This document shows positions 38,009 to 48,295 of a stretch of 64,000 bases of DNA, piece by piece. This DNA comes from JBFHQE01 sp041592335 (lineage in GTDB: Bacteria; Pseudomonadota; Gammaproteobacteria; Thiohalobacterales; Thiohalobacteraceae), in contig JBFHQE010000010.1 of assembly GCA_041592335.1 (NCBI GenBank), forward strand, positions 47,669-111,668, in the 5' to 3' direction. The translations under genes were made by a program, and so were the position numbers. The notes under the pieces were generated by a model, which saw only the letters and a program-made list of their open reading frames with translations, did not search any database and was not told the DNA's origin. Each line of letters starts with the position of its first letter. Positions within the stretch are counted from its first letter, which is position 1.

Positions 38009-38839
38009 TCAGTCTGCTGCCATGACAGCTTCCGTCATGCGAATCGCCTGTACCGTTTCCATGACATCATGCACCCGAATAATTTGTGCACCTTTACTGG
38101 CTGCCAATACCGCCAGTGCAATACTCGCGTGTAACCGCTCGCCAACGGGTAGACCGAGCAGCTTCTCGATCATCGACTTGCGTGACAGCCCCACAAGAAT
38201 GTTATAGCCCGTATCGGACAGTACCGGCAGATGTTTAAGCAGCGCGAGATTATGCGCCAGCGTTTTACCAAATCCAAAACCCGGATCCAGAAGCACCCGA
38301 CTCCGGTCGATTCCGGCTGCTTCGCATGCCGCCGCCCTTGCCAGCAGAAAATCACGCACCTCGATCACGACATCTTCGTAGTGCGGTGCCGCTTGCATGT
38401 TGCGCGGCTCGCCCTGCATATGCATCAAGCAAACAGGTACGCCCAGGCTCGCCGCCATTGCCAGCGCCCCTTCTTCGCGCAGGGCCCGCACGTCGTTGAT
38501 TAGCCCGGCACCGGCCGCAACAGCGGCTTTCATCACGCCCGGCTTGCTGGTATCGATCGATACCGGCACATCGATCTCCGCCATAATGGCCTCAATCACC
38601 GGCACCACGCGTGCAATCTCATTCTCTTCGGATACTGGTTGCGCACCCGGCCGGGTGGATTCCCCGCCCACGTCAATGATCGCCGCACCGGCCTCGGCCA
38701 TGGAGACCGCGTGGCGAATCGCCGCATCCTTGCCCACGAATTTGCCACCATCGGAAAACGAATCCGGCGTGACATTCAGTATGCCCATAATGGCAATGCG
38801 GGAGAGATCGAGTGAACGGTTATTACAGTCAAGTATCAT
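38009..38839 (-). CDS. folP: dihydropteroate synthase
   Basis: 276 residues. Folate pathway enzyme joining p-aminobenzoate to the pterin pyrophosphate; target of sulfonamides. Motifs MGILNVTPDSFSDGG, GGESTRPGA, DPGFGFGKT and GLSRKSMI are intact. It lies between ftsH and glmM in the conserved order ftsH-folP-glmM. Confidence 0.97.
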   Translation of the reverse strand: MILDCNNRSLDLSRIAIMGILNVTPDSFSDGGKFVGKDAAIRHAVSMAEAGAAIIDVGGESTRPGAQPVSEENEIARVVPVIEAIMAEIDVPVSIDTSKPGVMKAAVAAGAGLINDVRALREEGALAMAASLGVPVCLMHMQGEPRNMQAAPHYEDVVIEVRDFLLARAAACEAAGIDRSRVLLDPGFGFGKTLAHNLALLKHLPVLSDTGYNILVGLSRKSMIEKLLGLPVGERLHASIALAVLAASKGAQIIRVHDVMETVQAIRMTEAVMAAD

Positions 38840-38852
38840 GCAGAAAACGCAA

Positions 38853-38880
38853 GTAGGGGCAAGTCATGAATTGCCCCTAC
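38853..38880. repeat. 28-bp palindromic repeat between folP and ftsH
   Basis: Perfect 10-bp arms GTAGGGGCAA / TTGCCCCTAC around an 8-nt loop. The sequence resembles widespread dispersed bacterial palindromes. It sits in the 69-bp folP-ftsH gap and could form an mRNA hairpin. Confidence 0.7.
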
Positions 38881-38908
38881 CTGACTTCAACTCAGTTTGT
38901 AAATCAAA

Positions 38909-40834
38909 TCAGTGCTGACCAGCCGGTCCACCAATGGTCGAATCACCCGATGTTCCCTTGGCATCATCACCGGTAACAGCAGTACCACTATCAGACGGCG
39001 GATGCGTATCCGACCAGTCGCGCGGTGGACTCACCGGCTTGCGTGCCATCAGCTCATCAATCTGGTGGGCGTCGATGGTTTCATACTTGATCAACGCCTG
39101 CGCCATGCTGTGCAGGATATCCTTGTTTTCCTCAAGAATGGTGTTGGCTCGCTGGTAATTACGATCAATGAAAGAACGCACCTCTTCATCGATGGCATGC
39201 GCGGTTTCATCCGAAATGTTCTTGTGCTGGGTAACAGAATGCCCCAGGAACACTTCGCCTTCTTCCTCGCCATAAGCCAATGGTCCCATGCGATCGGACA
39301 AGCCCCAGCGCGTCACCATGTTACGGGCCAGTTCGGTCGCGCGTTGAATGTCATTTGATGCGCCGGTCGTGACACGTTCGTTACCGAAGATCATCTCTTC
39401 CGCAATACGGCCACCAAACAGGCTGGAGATCTGGCTTTCCAGGCGCTGCTTGGTGAAGCTGTAACGATCGTCTTCCGGCAGGAACAGGGTGACACCCAGC
39501 GCACGGCCGCGCGGGATGATACTGACCTTGTGCACCGGATCGTGCTCCGGCACCAGGCGACCCACAATCGCGTGACCCGCTTCGTGGTAGGCAGTCAGCT
39601 TCTTCTCGTCGTCGCTCATCACCATGGAGCGGCGTTCCGCGCCCATCATGATCTTGTCCTTGGCCTTCTCGAATTCTTCCATCTCGACCAGGCGCTTGTT
39701 GGCGCGCGCCGCGAACAGGGAAGCCTCGTTCACCAGGTTGGCGAGATCAGCACCGGAGAAGCCCGGGGTACCGCGCGCGATGATGCGTGCATCGACGTTA
39801 TCCGCCGTCGGCACCTTGCGCATATGTACTTTCAGAATCTGCTCACGACCACGCACATCCGGCAACGGCACCACAACCTGGCGGTCAAAACGGCCCGGGC
39901 GCAGCAGTGCTGGATCAAGCACGTCGGGACGGTTGGTTGCAGCGATAACAATAACGCCTTCGTTGCCCTCGAAACCGTCCATCTCTACCAGCAGCTGGTT
40001 GAGCGTCTGTTCGCGTTCATCGTGCCCACCGCCCAGACCGGCACCACGGTGACGGCCGACGGCGTCGATTTCGTCGATGAAGATAATGCAGGGTGAGTGT
40101 TTCTTAGCCTGTTCGAACATGTCGCGCACGCGGGAGGCGCCCACGCCGACGAACATTTCCACAAAATCGGAACCGGAAATGGTGAAGAAAGGTACCTTGG
40201 CCTCGCCCGCAATGGCTTTCGCCAGCAGGGTTTTACCCGTACCGGGTGAACCCACCATCAACACGCCGCGCGGAATCTTACCGCCCAGCTTCTGGAACTT
40301 GCCGGGGTCGCGCAGGAACTCTACCAGCTCGGAGACTTCTTCCTTGGCTTCTTCCACACCGGCGACATCAGCGAAAGTGACCTTGACCTGGTCTTCGCCC
40401 AGCATACGCGCGCGGCTCTTGCCGAAAGACATGGCTCCGCGTCCACCGGCCCCGCCCTGCATCTGGCGCATGAAGAAAATCCACACACCAATCAACAGCA
40501 GCATCGGGAACCAGGAAATGAAAATCTGAGTCAGCAGGCCCTGTTCTTCGCGCGGCTTGGCGACCACCTGGACATTATTCGCCAGCAGGTCATCGACCAT
40601 CTTGGGATCGTCAGGCGCATAAGTGGAAAACTGTTCGCCGCCCACCTTGGTGCCGCGGATAGTCTTGTCCTGGATGGTAACCTGGGTTACCTGGCCGGAT
40701 TTCACCTGCTGGATGAAATCGGAATAGCCAATGGTGTTGGCGCGTTGCTGGGGTGGCCCGAAGTTGTTGAATACCGCCATCAATACGATCGCGATCACCA
40801 CCCACAGGATTAAATTTTTTGCCATGTCATTCAA
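38909..40834 (-). CDS. ftsH: ATP-dependent membrane zinc protease FtsH
   Basis: 641 residues. Two membrane helices (about 8-24 and 107-126) flank a periplasmic domain; then AAA+ with Walker A GSPGTGKT, IIFIDEID and a second region of homology, and a metalloprotease site HEAGH. Degrades misfolded membrane proteins, LpxC and RpoH. The TTG at 40834 gives MNDMAKN, as in Pseudomonas, with AGGTG at good spacing; the ATG at 40825 is the alternative. Confidence 0.96.
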   Translation of the reverse strand: MNDMAKNLILWVVIAIVLMAVFNNFGPPQQRANTIGYSDFIQQVKSGQVTQVTIQDKTIRGTKVGGEQFSTYAPDDPKMVDDLLANNVQVVAKPREEQGLLTQIFISWFPMLLLIGVWIFFMRQMQGGAGGRGAMSFGKSRARMLGEDQVKVTFADVAGVEEAKEEVSELVEFLRDPGKFQKLGGKIPRGVLMVGSPGTGKTLLAKAIAGEAKVPFFTISGSDFVEMFVGVGASRVRDMFEQAKKHSPCIIFIDEIDAVGRHRGAGLGGGHDEREQTLNQLLVEMDGFEGNEGVIVIAATNRPDVLDPALLRPGRFDRQVVVPLPDVRGREQILKVHMRKVPTADNVDARIIARGTPGFSGADLANLVNEASLFAARANKRLVEMEEFEKAKDKIMMGAERRSMVMSDDEKKLTAYHEAGHAIVGRLVPEHDPVHKVSIIPRGRALGVTLFLPEDDRYSFTKQRLESQISSLFGGRIAEEMIFGNERVTTGASNDIQRATELARNMVTRWGLSDRMGPLAYGEEEGEVFLGHSVTQHKNISDETAHAIDEEVRSFIDRNYQRANTILEENKDILHSMAQALIKYETIDAHQIDELMARKPVSPPRDWSDTHPPSDSGTAVTGDDAKGTSGDSTIGGPAGQH

Positions 40835-40906
40835 AACGTTTCACCTCTAAACCCCAGCAATTACCCGGAGTTATAGCAATCAGCTCAATGATATAAATTG
40901 ACCTTA

Positions 40907-41527
40907 CTACAGTTTTTTGCCACTCGCCAGCAGGTAAACCTCACGGGATCTGGGTCTTGAGGCTCTTGGCTTGCGTACCACGACGCGGTCATATTGACCA
41001 CGCAATTGCCGGACCAGTTCATCAAAACCCTCGCCCTGAAACACCTTGGCGATAAAACTGCCACCTTCTGCCAAAGCCTGGTTAGCAAAATCCACCGCCA
41101 ACTCAACCAGATACATCCCACGAGGCACATCGACGGCCTCTACCCCTGACATATTGGGGGCCATGTCCGACATTACAAGATCAACCGGCTGATTTCCGAC
41201 CATTTCCATGAAACGGTTAAACACAGACTCTTCCCGGAAATCGCCCTGCAGGAACTCCACCCCGGCGATCACATCCATATCCAGGATATCCAGCGCAATC
41301 AACCGGCCGCGCTCGCCCAGCGCCTTCATGGCATATTGCGACCAGCCGCCCGGGGCCGCGCCGAGATCCACTACCGTCATGCCCGGCTTGAACAACTGGT
41401 ATTTCTGGTCAAGTTCTTCCAGCTTGTAAACCGCGCGCGAGCGCCAGCCCTCGCGCTGGGCGCGCTGCACGTATTCATCGTTAAAATGTTCTTTTAACCA
41501 GCGACCGCTGCTTTTGCTGCGTGCCAT
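40907..41527 (-). CDS. rlmE: 23S rRNA 2'-O-methyltransferase RlmE (FtsJ)
   Basis: 206 residues. Methylates U2552 of 23S rRNA, a heat-shock-linked late step of ribosome assembly. SAM motif VVDLGAAPGGWSQ; catalytic tetrad lysine in SRAVYKLEE, Asp in MSDMAPN, Lys in AKVFQG and Glu in SREVYLL. Upstream of ftsH by 72 nt, the usual rlmE-ftsH pairing; divergent from yhbY. Confidence 0.97.
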   Translation of the reverse strand: MARSKSSGRWLKEHFNDEYVQRAQREGWRSRAVYKLEELDQKYQLFKPGMTVVDLGAAPGGWSQYAMKALGERGRLIALDILDMDVIAGVEFLQGDFREESVFNRFMEMVGNQPVDLVMSDMAPNMSGVEAVDVPRGMYLVELAVDFANQALAEGGSFIAKVFQGEGFDELVRQLRGQYDRVVVRKPRASRPRSREVYLLASGKKL

Positions 41528-41578
41528 CTCAATCCGTTCCCGTTATACTGCGCGGCCTTCCTGCACGGGGTCGTCGAC

Positions 41579-41887
41579 ATGCAATTGACCAGCGCTCAAA
41601 TTCGTTATCTTCGCAGCTTGGGGCATAAACTCAAGCCACTCGTCATGGTTGGCGCAAATGGCCTTACCGATGGCGTGATTCAGGAAACCGACCAGACCAT
41701 CGAATACCATGAGCTGATCAAGGTACGTATCAGCGTCGGCGACCGGGAACTGCGCGACCAGATCATTGCCGAGCTATGCGATAAAACCCGCGCCAGGCTT
41801 ATTCAGCGCATCGGCAACATGGCGCTGATCTTTCGTCGTAATTCCAACAAGCCGAAGATTGATCTGAAGCTGGCGCGGAAAGACTAA
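41579..41887 (+). CDS. yhbY: ribosome assembly RNA-binding protein YhbY
   Basis: 102 residues of the CRM-domain family; the RNA-binding GxxG-type loop and the segment LGHKLKPLVMVGANGLTDGV are visible. Associates with pre-50S subunits. Its divergence from rlmE is a typical arrangement. Confidence 0.95.
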   Translation: MQLTSAQIRYLRSLGHKLKPLVMVGANGLTDGVIQETDQTIEYHELIKVRISVGDRELRDQIIAELCDKTRARLIQRIGNMALIFRRNSNKPKIDLKLARKD

Positions 41888-41918
41888 ATACATCCACCTC
41901 ATTACGAGGAGCGATATG

Positions 41919-41967
41919 CAGGAGCGAGCTTGCTCGCGAACTGTTCGCGGCCAAGGCCGCTCCTACA
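41919..41967. repeat. Pseudomonas-type REP element, copy 1
   Basis: 49 bp made of two hairpin units, GAGCGAGCTTGCTCGCGAA and GCGGCCAAGGCCGC, ended by CTCCTAC. Near-identical, in reverse orientation, to the element at 56131; one base differs in the terminal stem. It lies between the convergent yhbY and DUF4149 genes. Confidence 0.85.
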
Positions 41968-41968
41968 A

Positions 41969-42448
41969 TTATTTCCGAGGAGCTGACCGCCGCTCTTTAA
42001 GAAATTCCGGCCTGTGTATCCCAAACACTATCAGGCCAATCCCGATCAGTGAATTAACCAGATAAAAGAAAGAGGCAATACCGTGCAGGCGCGCGAACTT
42101 TGCCGCGTCCTCCGAACCTTCGGGTAGTCCACCGGCTTTCATGTCCGCCATCATGGGCGAAATACCAAATTCGCTCAGAAGAATAATTGACAGCATCAGG
42201 ATCAGTGCCACGGCACGCCGATCGATACCCACATCGCAACGCACCCTGTTACTGATCAGCAACAGGGTGCCGATGACGAGTCCGATATAGTTCAGCCAGT
42301 GGAACATTTCACCAGCGAGATTACCTGCCAGCGTGCGATCATCGAGCACACTGAAAAGCACTGGCGCGGCAAGATAGCCAATCGCCCAAAGAGCGCCGAC
42401 CCACAGGGACAGCAGAACGCGCTCAAGGGCTAGAATGTTGGGGGACAT
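41969..42448 (-). CDS. DUF4149 family membrane protein
   Basis: 159 residues with four membrane segments and a basic tail. It matches DUF4149, a family often next to greA in gammaproteobacteria and of unknown function. Its start shares one base with the greA stop (TAATG), so it is translated with greA. Confidence 0.85.
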   Translation of the reverse strand: MSPNILALERVLLSLWVGALWAIGYLAAPVLFSVLDDRTLAGNLAGEMFHWLNYIGLVIGTLLLISNRVRCDVGIDRRAVALILMLSIILLSEFGISPMMADMKAGGLPEGSEDAAKFARLHGIASFFYLVNSLIGIGLIVFGIHRPEFLKERRSAPRK

Positions 42449-42924
42449 TACAGGTAGCGGACTTCGACAATCTCGAAATTCTTTTCCCCGCCGGGCGCCT
42501 GGACCACGGCGACGTCGCCTTCCTGCTTGCCGATCAGCGCACGGGCAATGGGTGAACTGACGGAAATCAGTCCGGATTTAATATCGGCTTCGTCTTCGCC
42601 GACGATCTGGTAAGTCACTTCATCGCCGGTGTCTTCGTCGGCCAGATCGACCGTCGCGCCAAAAATCACCTTGCCGGTGTTTTCCATTGCGGTAACGTCA
42701 ATGATCTGGGCATGGCTCAGCTTGCCTTCGATATCCTTGATCCGGCCTTCGATAAAACTCTGCTGTTCGCGAGCTGCGTGATATTCGGCGTTCTCCTTGA
42801 GGTCGCCGTGCGCACGCGCTTCGGCAATGGCCTGGATCACCTTGGGGCGTTCCACGGTTTTCAGTTGCTTCAGCTCAGCCTGCAATTTATCCGCACCCCG
42901 CTTGGTTAACGGCACTCGGTTCAT
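42448..42924 (-). CDS. greA: transcript cleavage factor GreA
   Basis: 158 residues. An N-terminal coiled coil (1-75) enters the RNA polymerase secondary channel; acidic tip residues in AEYHAAREQQ stimulate cleavage of backtracked RNA. C-terminal FKBP-like domain follows. Start overlaps the carB stop by 4 nt, giving the order carA-carB-greA, common in gammaproteobacteria. Confidence 0.97.
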   Translation of the reverse strand: MNRVPLTKRGADKLQAELKQLKTVERPKVIQAIAEARAHGDLKENAEYHAAREQQSFIEGRIKDIEGKLSHAQIIDVTAMENTGKVIFGATVDLADEDTGDEVTYQIVGEDEADIKSGLISVSSPIARALIGKQEGDVAVVQAPGGEKNFEIVEVRYL

Positions 42925-45900
42925 GCGTGTAATTCTCCGTGCAAGTCCTGGAGTCGATTGACTTCCACATTATCGAGGTTATCAATCGCCATGCAAACCG
43001 CCTTGCCATGCGAAACCGTGGTGCTGACAAACACCTTGTGCTGCAAGGCACTGCGACGAATTGTGTAAGAGTCCGCGATTGCTTCCTTGCCTTCCGTGGT
43101 ATTCACAATAAAGTTGATCTGTTCATTCTTGATCATGTCCACAATATGCGGACGCCCTTCAATAACCTTGTTCACGCGCTCGCAGGGAATTCCGGCCGCC
43201 TCGATTTCCCGCGCGGTACCGCTGGTCGCGACAATCTTGTATCCGCGTTCGACAAAATCACGCGCCAGCGCGACTGCCGCGGGTTTATCGGAATCCTTCA
43301 CGCTGATGAAGATCTTGCCGCTGCCAGGCAGCAGTGCGCCAGTGCCACGTTGCGCACGACCGAAGGCCGCACCGAACGTTCGCCCGACACCCATGACCTC
43401 GCCCGTGGACTTCATCTCGGGTCCAAGCAGCGGATCCACGCCCGGGAACTTGATGAAAGGGAAAACCGCTTCCTTGACCGAATAATATTTCGGTATGACT
43501 TCTTCAGTCGCGCCCTGCGATTTCAGTGACTGACCCGCCATGCAACGCGCCGCGATCTTGGCCAGCGGACGACCGCTGACCTTGGAAACAAAAGGCACGG
43601 TGCGCGATGCGCGCGGATTCACTTCCAGCACGTAAATCTGCTCGCCCTGAATCGCGAACTGGGTGTTCATCAAGCCGATAACGTTCAGCTTCTTCGCCAT
43701 CGCCCTGACCTGTTCACGCAGCTCATCCTGCACTTCCTTGCTGAGCGTGTAAGGCGGAATCGAACAGGCCGAGTCACCGGAGTGCACGCCCGCTTCTTCG
43801 ATGTGTTCCATGATGCCGCCGATCAGGACTTCCTTGCCGTCGCAGATCGCATCGACATCCACTTCAACCGCGGAATTCAGGAACCGGTCCAGCAATACCG
43901 GTGAATCATTGGAGACCTTCACCGCTTCGCGCATGTAACGTTCCAGGTCTTCCGAGTTGTACACGATTTCCATCGCGCGACCACCCAGCACATAGGACGG
44001 CCTGACAACAAGCGGATAACCGATTTCCGCCGCCAGGGTCAGTGCCTCGGTTTCATTGCGCGCGGTACGGTTCGGCGGCTGCAACAGACCCAGTTCATCA
44101 ATCATTTTCTGGAAGCGCTCGCGGTCTTCCGCCAGGTCGATGGAATCCGGGCTGGTACCGATAATCGGCGCGCCGGCCGCTTCCAGATCGCGCGCCAGCT
44201 TCAACGGCGTCTGGCCGCCATACTGCACGATGACGCCCTTGGGTTTTTCCTTGTCGATTATTTCCAGCACATCTTCCAGCGTCAGCGGCTCGAAATAGAG
44301 TCGATCGGAGGTGTCGTAATCCGTGGATACAGTTTCCGGATTGCAATTCACCATAATGGTTTCATAACCGTCTTCGCGCATGGCCAAAGCGGCGTGCACG
44401 CAGCAGTAATCGAACTCGATACCCTGGCCGATACGGTTGGGGCCGCCACCCAGCACCACAATCTTGTCCTTGCCGGTCGGTTCGGCTTCGCACTCTTCTT
44501 CATATGTTGAATAGAGGTAGGCCGTACTGGTAGCAAACTCCGCCGCACAGGTATCCACGCGCTTATACACCGGTCGTACGTTCAACAGGTGTCGCAGACG
44601 ACGCACGGCGCGTTCGCCTTCGCCTAACAGTTGCGCGATACGCCGATCGGAAAAACCCTTGCGCTTCAGTGTGCGCATGAAGGATTCGTCCAGCTCATCG
44701 ATACCCTGTTCCCTGAGCGACATTTCCAGGCGCACCAGCTCTTCGAGCTGCACCAGGAACCAGGGATCGATCTGTGACAGTTCATGCACTTCCTGCAGCG
44801 TCATACCGAAACGGAAGGCGTCCGCGAGATACAGAATGCGTTCCGGCCCCGGCGTTTTGAGTTCCCGCCGCAACTTGCTCTTGGTGTCTTCCGCCGCCAG
44901 GTCTTCGATACGTTCATTCAGACCGTCAATACCGGTTTCCAGACCGCGCAGCGCTTTTTGCAAAGACTCCTGGAAGGTACGGCCAATCGCCATTACCTCG
45001 CCCACCGATTTCATCTGCGTGGTCAGCGTGGCTTCGGCCTGGGGGAATTTCTCGAAGGTGAAACGCGGTATCTTGGTGACGACATAATCGATCGAAGGCT
45101 CGAACGAGGCCGGGGTTGCACCACCGGTAATATCGTTCTTAAGTTCATCCAGCGTGTAGCCAACCGCGAGCTTGGCCGCGACCTTGGCGATCGGGAAGCC
45201 GGTTGCCTTGGAAGCCAGCGCGGAAGAACGCGACACACGTGGATTCATTTCGATAATGATCATGCGGCCATCTTCCGGGTTAATGGCGAACTGCACGTTC
45301 GATCCCCCGGTATCGACGCCGATCTCGCGCAGCACCGCAAGCGACGCATCGCGCATGATCTGGTATTCCTTGTCCGTCAGTGTCTGTGCGGGCGCTACCG
45401 TGATCGAATCGCCGGTATGCACACCCATCGGGTCAAAGTTTTCGATGGAACAGATAATGATGCAGTTGTCCTTGCGGTCACGCACCACTTCCATTTCATA
45501 TTCTTTCCAGCCCAACGCGGATTCTTCAATCAACAGCTCGTTGGTCGGCGACAGATCAAGTCCGCGCTCGCAGATATCGACAAACTCTTCCTTGTTATAG
45601 GCAATACCGCCACCGCTGCCACCCATGGTGAACGATGGGCGAATAATCGCCGGGAAACCGATGGAAGCCTGTACCTGCAATGCTTCTTCCATGCTGTGCG
45701 CCACCGATGAGCGCGGCATGTCCAGCCCGATCTTCACCATTGCCTTGCGGAAACGGTCACGATCCTCGGCCTTGTCGATAGCGTCGCGGGTCGCGCCAAT
45801 CATTTCCACGCCGAATTTTTCCAGCACACCCTCGCGCGCAAGATCAAGCGCACAGTTCAGGGAGGTCTGGCCGCCCATGGTCGGCAGCAATGCATCCGGC

Positions 45901-46145
45901 TTTTCTTTCTCGATAATCCGCGCCACCGTCTCCCAGTCGATCGGCTCGATGTAGGTAGAATCGGCCATTTCCGGGTCCGTCATGATGGTGGCCGGATTGG
46001 AGTTCACCAGGATGACACGGTAGCCCTCTTCCTTCAGCGCCTTGCAGGCCTGTGCGCCGGAATAGTCGAATTCGCACGCCTGTCCGATCACGATCGGACC
46101 CGCGCCCAGTATCAGAATGCTTTCAATGTCAGTTCTTTTTGGCAT
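42921..46145 (-). CDS. carB: carbamoyl-phosphate synthase large subunit
   Basis: 1074 residues. Two ATP-grasp halves (about 1-400 and 550-930) make carboxyphosphate and then carbamoyl phosphate; an oligomerisation domain lies between them and a C-terminal allosteric MGS-like domain (about 935 on) binds regulators. Motifs ILGAGPIVIGQACEFDYSG and VVLGGGPNRIGQGIEFDY mark the two halves. It supplies arginine and pyrimidine synthesis. Confidence 0.98.
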   Translation of the reverse strand: MPKRTDIESILILGAGPIVIGQACEFDYSGAQACKALKEEGYRVILVNSNPATIMTDPEMADSTYIEPIDWETVARIIEKEKPDALLPTMGGQTSLNCALDLAREGVLEKFGVEMIGATRDAIDKAEDRDRFRKAMVKIGLDMPRSSVAHSMEEALQVQASIGFPAIIRPSFTMGGSGGGIAYNKEEFVDICERGLDLSPTNELLIEESALGWKEYEMEVVRDRKDNCIIICSIENFDPMGVHTGDSITVAPAQTLTDKEYQIMRDASLAVLREIGVDTGGSNVQFAINPEDGRMIIIEMNPRVSRSSALASKATGFPIAKVAAKLAVGYTLDELKNDITGGATPASFEPSIDYVVTKIPRFTFEKFPQAEATLTTQMKSVGEVMAIGRTFQESLQKALRGLETGIDGLNERIEDLAAEDTKSKLRRELKTPGPERILYLADAFRFGMTLQEVHELSQIDPWFLVQLEELVRLEMSLREQGIDELDESFMRTLKRKGFSDRRIAQLLGEGERAVRRLRHLLNVRPVYKRVDTCAAEFATSTAYLYSTYEEECEAEPTGKDKIVVLGGGPNRIGQGIEFDYCCVHAALAMREDGYETIMVNCNPETVSTDYDTSDRLYFEPLTLEDVLEIIDKEKPKGVIVQYGGQTPLKLARDLEAAGAPIIGTSPDSIDLAEDRERFQKMIDELGLLQPPNRTARNETEALTLAAEIGYPLVVRPSYVLGGRAMEIVYNSEDLERYMREAVKVSNDSPVLLDRFLNSAVEVDVDAICDGKEVLIGGIMEHIEEAGVHSGDSACSIPPYTLSKEVQDELREQVRAMAKKLNVIGLMNTQFAIQGEQIYVLEVNPRASRTVPFVSKVSGRPLAKIAARCMAGQSLKSQGATEEVIPKYYSVKEAVFPFIKFPGVDPLLGPEMKSTGEVMGVGRTFGAAFGRAQRGTGALLPGSGKIFISVKDSDKPAAVALARDFVERGYKIVATSGTAREIEAAGIPCERVNKVIEGRPHIVDMIKNEQINFIVNTTEGKEAIADSYTIRRSALQHKVFVSTTVSHGKAVCMAIDNLDNVEVNRLQDLHGELHA

Positions 46146-46202
46146 CTTCTCTATAACCGCCAGGCATCAGGAACAACTGGCAACGTTGCGTTAATAAAAG
46201 AA

Positions 46203-47348
46203 TTACGAGGCTCGCGCACGGATCAGATCAATGAAATGATCGAACAACGGTGCTACGTCATGCGGCCCGGGACTGGCTTCAGGGTGACCCTGAAAACTGA
46301 ACGCCGGCTTATCGGTGCGGTGCACGCCCTGCAAACTCTGATCGAACAGCGAGCGGTGCGTGGCTTTCAGGTTATCGGGCAATGTCGCGTCATCCACGGC
46401 AAAGCCATGGTTCTGACTGGTAATCATCACCTGCTTGCCTTCCAGATCCTGCACCGGGTGATTGGCGCCATGGTGGCCGAATTTCATCTTCATGGTCCTG
46501 GCGCCACTCGCCAGCGACAGCAGCTGGTGACCGAGACAGATTCCGAACACCGGCGTATCGGTTTCCAGCAGTGACTTGATATTGCGTATCGCGTAATCGC
46601 ACGGCTCGGGGTCGCCCGGTCCATTCGACAGGAACACGCCATCCGGCTGCATTTCGAGGACTTTCTCTATCGGTGTCTGCGCGGGCACGACCGTCAGGCG
46701 GCAACCGCGATCGACCAGCATGCGCAGGATGTTGCGCTTGACGCCAAAATCGTATGCCACCACGTGATAAGGCAGCTTTTCTTCAATCGGGTGTGGCGCT
46801 TCCGGCATTCCGCCTTCCAGCGACCAGGTGCCCTGCGCCCATTCGTACGGCTGATGCGTGGTCACCTCTTTGGCGAGATCCATGCCCTTCAAACCAGGAA
46901 ATGCCTTGGCGGCAGTCAACGCCTTGTCAACATCAACAGCCTCTCCCGCCATGATGCAGCCGCTGAGCGCGCCCTTCTCGCGCAGAATGCGCGTCAAGCG
47001 GCGAGTATCGATATCGCAGATACCCACAATGTTGTGGCGCTTGAGATAGGCTTCCAGCGACTCGGTGCCACGCCAGTTGCTGTACAGCTGCGGAACGTCG
47101 CGCACGACCAGCCCGGCACAATGAACGTGCGATGACTCTTCATCGTCTTCATTGACGCCAACGTTGCCGATGTGCGGATAAGTCAGGGTGACGATCTGCC
47201 GAGCGTAGGAAGGATCAGTGAGGATTTCCTGATAACCGGTCAGGGCGGTATTGAACACCACTTCACCGGTCGTTTCGCCGTCAATGCCGATGGACTCGCC
47301 GTGAAAGGCGCTACCGTCTTCGAGAACAAGAACCGCGGGTTTCCTCAA
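46203..47348 (-). CDS. carA: carbamoyl-phosphate synthase small subunit
   Basis: 381 residues. Class I glutamine amidotransferase; nucleophile Cys in VFGICLGHQLL and the catalytic HPE in GHPEASPGP. Provides ammonia to CarB. It precedes carB by 57 nt and follows dapB by 111 nt; I see no clear promoter or arginine-box in that leader. Confidence 0.98.
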   Translation of the reverse strand: MRKPAVLVLEDGSAFHGESIGIDGETTGEVVFNTALTGYQEILTDPSYARQIVTLTYPHIGNVGVNEDDEESSHVHCAGLVVRDVPQLYSNWRGTESLEAYLKRHNIVGICDIDTRRLTRILREKGALSGCIMAGEAVDVDKALTAAKAFPGLKGMDLAKEVTTHQPYEWAQGTWSLEGGMPEAPHPIEEKLPYHVVAYDFGVKRNILRMLVDRGCRLTVVPAQTPIEKVLEMQPDGVFLSNGPGDPEPCDYAIRNIKSLLETDTPVFGICLGHQLLSLASGARTMKMKFGHHGANHPVQDLEGKQVMITSQNHGFAVDDATLPDNLKATHRSLFDQSLQGVHRTDKPAFSFQGHPEASPGPHDVAPLFDHFIDLIRARAS

Positions 47349-47459
47349 GGATGCCTCCAGCTCGCATACGGAAAGCGGGAGGACTACCAGATAGTCATCC
47401 CGCTTGGAAAATTTGATCAGATTGAGTGGTCAAACAAGACGTATGACCGAGAAGCGATT

Positions 47460-48293
47460 CTACGCGATTGGACCCTTGCTGTCCATGGCCGCAAGACCCA
47501 GCACATCCTGCATGTCATAACATCCCGGCGATTGCTGGCTGAGCCAGCTGGCGGCCCGCACCGCTCCCTTGGCAAAGGTCATGCGGCTGGAAGCCTTGTG
47601 CGTAATTTCAATGCGCTCGCCGATATCCGCGAACATCACGGTGTGCTCGCCGACAATGTCTCCGGCACGAATGGTCTCGAAGCCAATCGTGGTGCGATCG
47701 CGCTCGCCGGTGCGGCCCTCGCGTCCGTACACCGCGCATTCCTTGAGGTCGCGACCGAGCGCCTTGGCGATCACCTCGCCCATGCCCAATGCCGTACCCG
47801 ACGGTGCATCGATCTTGTGACGATGATGTGCCTCGATGATCTCAATATCGACGCCGTCGCCCATGATGCGCGCAGCCAGATCGAGCAGCTTGAAACAGAG
47901 ATTCACACCCACGCTCATGTTGGGCGCGAACACAACCGGAATATCCCTGGCCGCATCGTTAATCGCCGCCTTCTGCTCATCGGTCATGCCGGTCGTCCCG
48001 ATAACGATCCCCTTGCCCGCCGCGCGGCAAACCGCCAGGTTGTGCATGGTCGCTTCGGGAAGCGTGAAATCAATTAACACATCGAACTGATCCGTTGCCG
48101 CGGCAATGTCATCGCTGATGACAATATTGTTGGCGCTCAATCCGGCCAGCACACCCGCGTCGCTACCCAAGGCAGCATTGCCCTGGTGTTCGAATGCCGC
48201 CGTGGCCCGGACTGCATCCGCCTGTGTCGCGGCCTCGATTAAGGCTCGTCCCATGCGGCCCGCAGCACCGCTGATCGCTACGCGTGTTGTCAT
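47460..48293 (-). CDS. dapB: 4-hydroxy-tetrahydrodipicolinate reductase
   Basis: 277 residues. NAD(P)H-dependent step in lysine and diaminopimelate synthesis. Nucleotide motif ISGAAGRMGRALIEA at the N-terminus and active-site motif EAHHRHKIDAPSGTA. It starts 2 nt after dnaJ, so lysine synthesis is tied to the chaperone transcript. Confidence 0.97.
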   Translation of the reverse strand: MTTRVAISGAAGRMGRALIEAATQADAVRATAAFEHQGNAALGSDAGVLAGLSANNIVISDDIAAATDQFDVLIDFTLPEATMHNLAVCRAAGKGIVIGTTGMTDEQKAAINDAARDIPVVFAPNMSVGVNLCFKLLDLAARIMGDGVDIEIIEAHHRHKIDAPSGTALGMGEVIAKALGRDLKECAVYGREGRTGERDRTTIGFETIRAGDIVGEHTVMFADIGERIEITHKASSRMTFAKGAVRAASWLSQQSPGCYDMQDVLGLAAMDSKGPIA

Positions 48294-48295
48294 GG

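Noticed and set aside
44784..45710. 308-residue plus-strand frame
   Set aside because: Antisense to carB, which is full length and intact.
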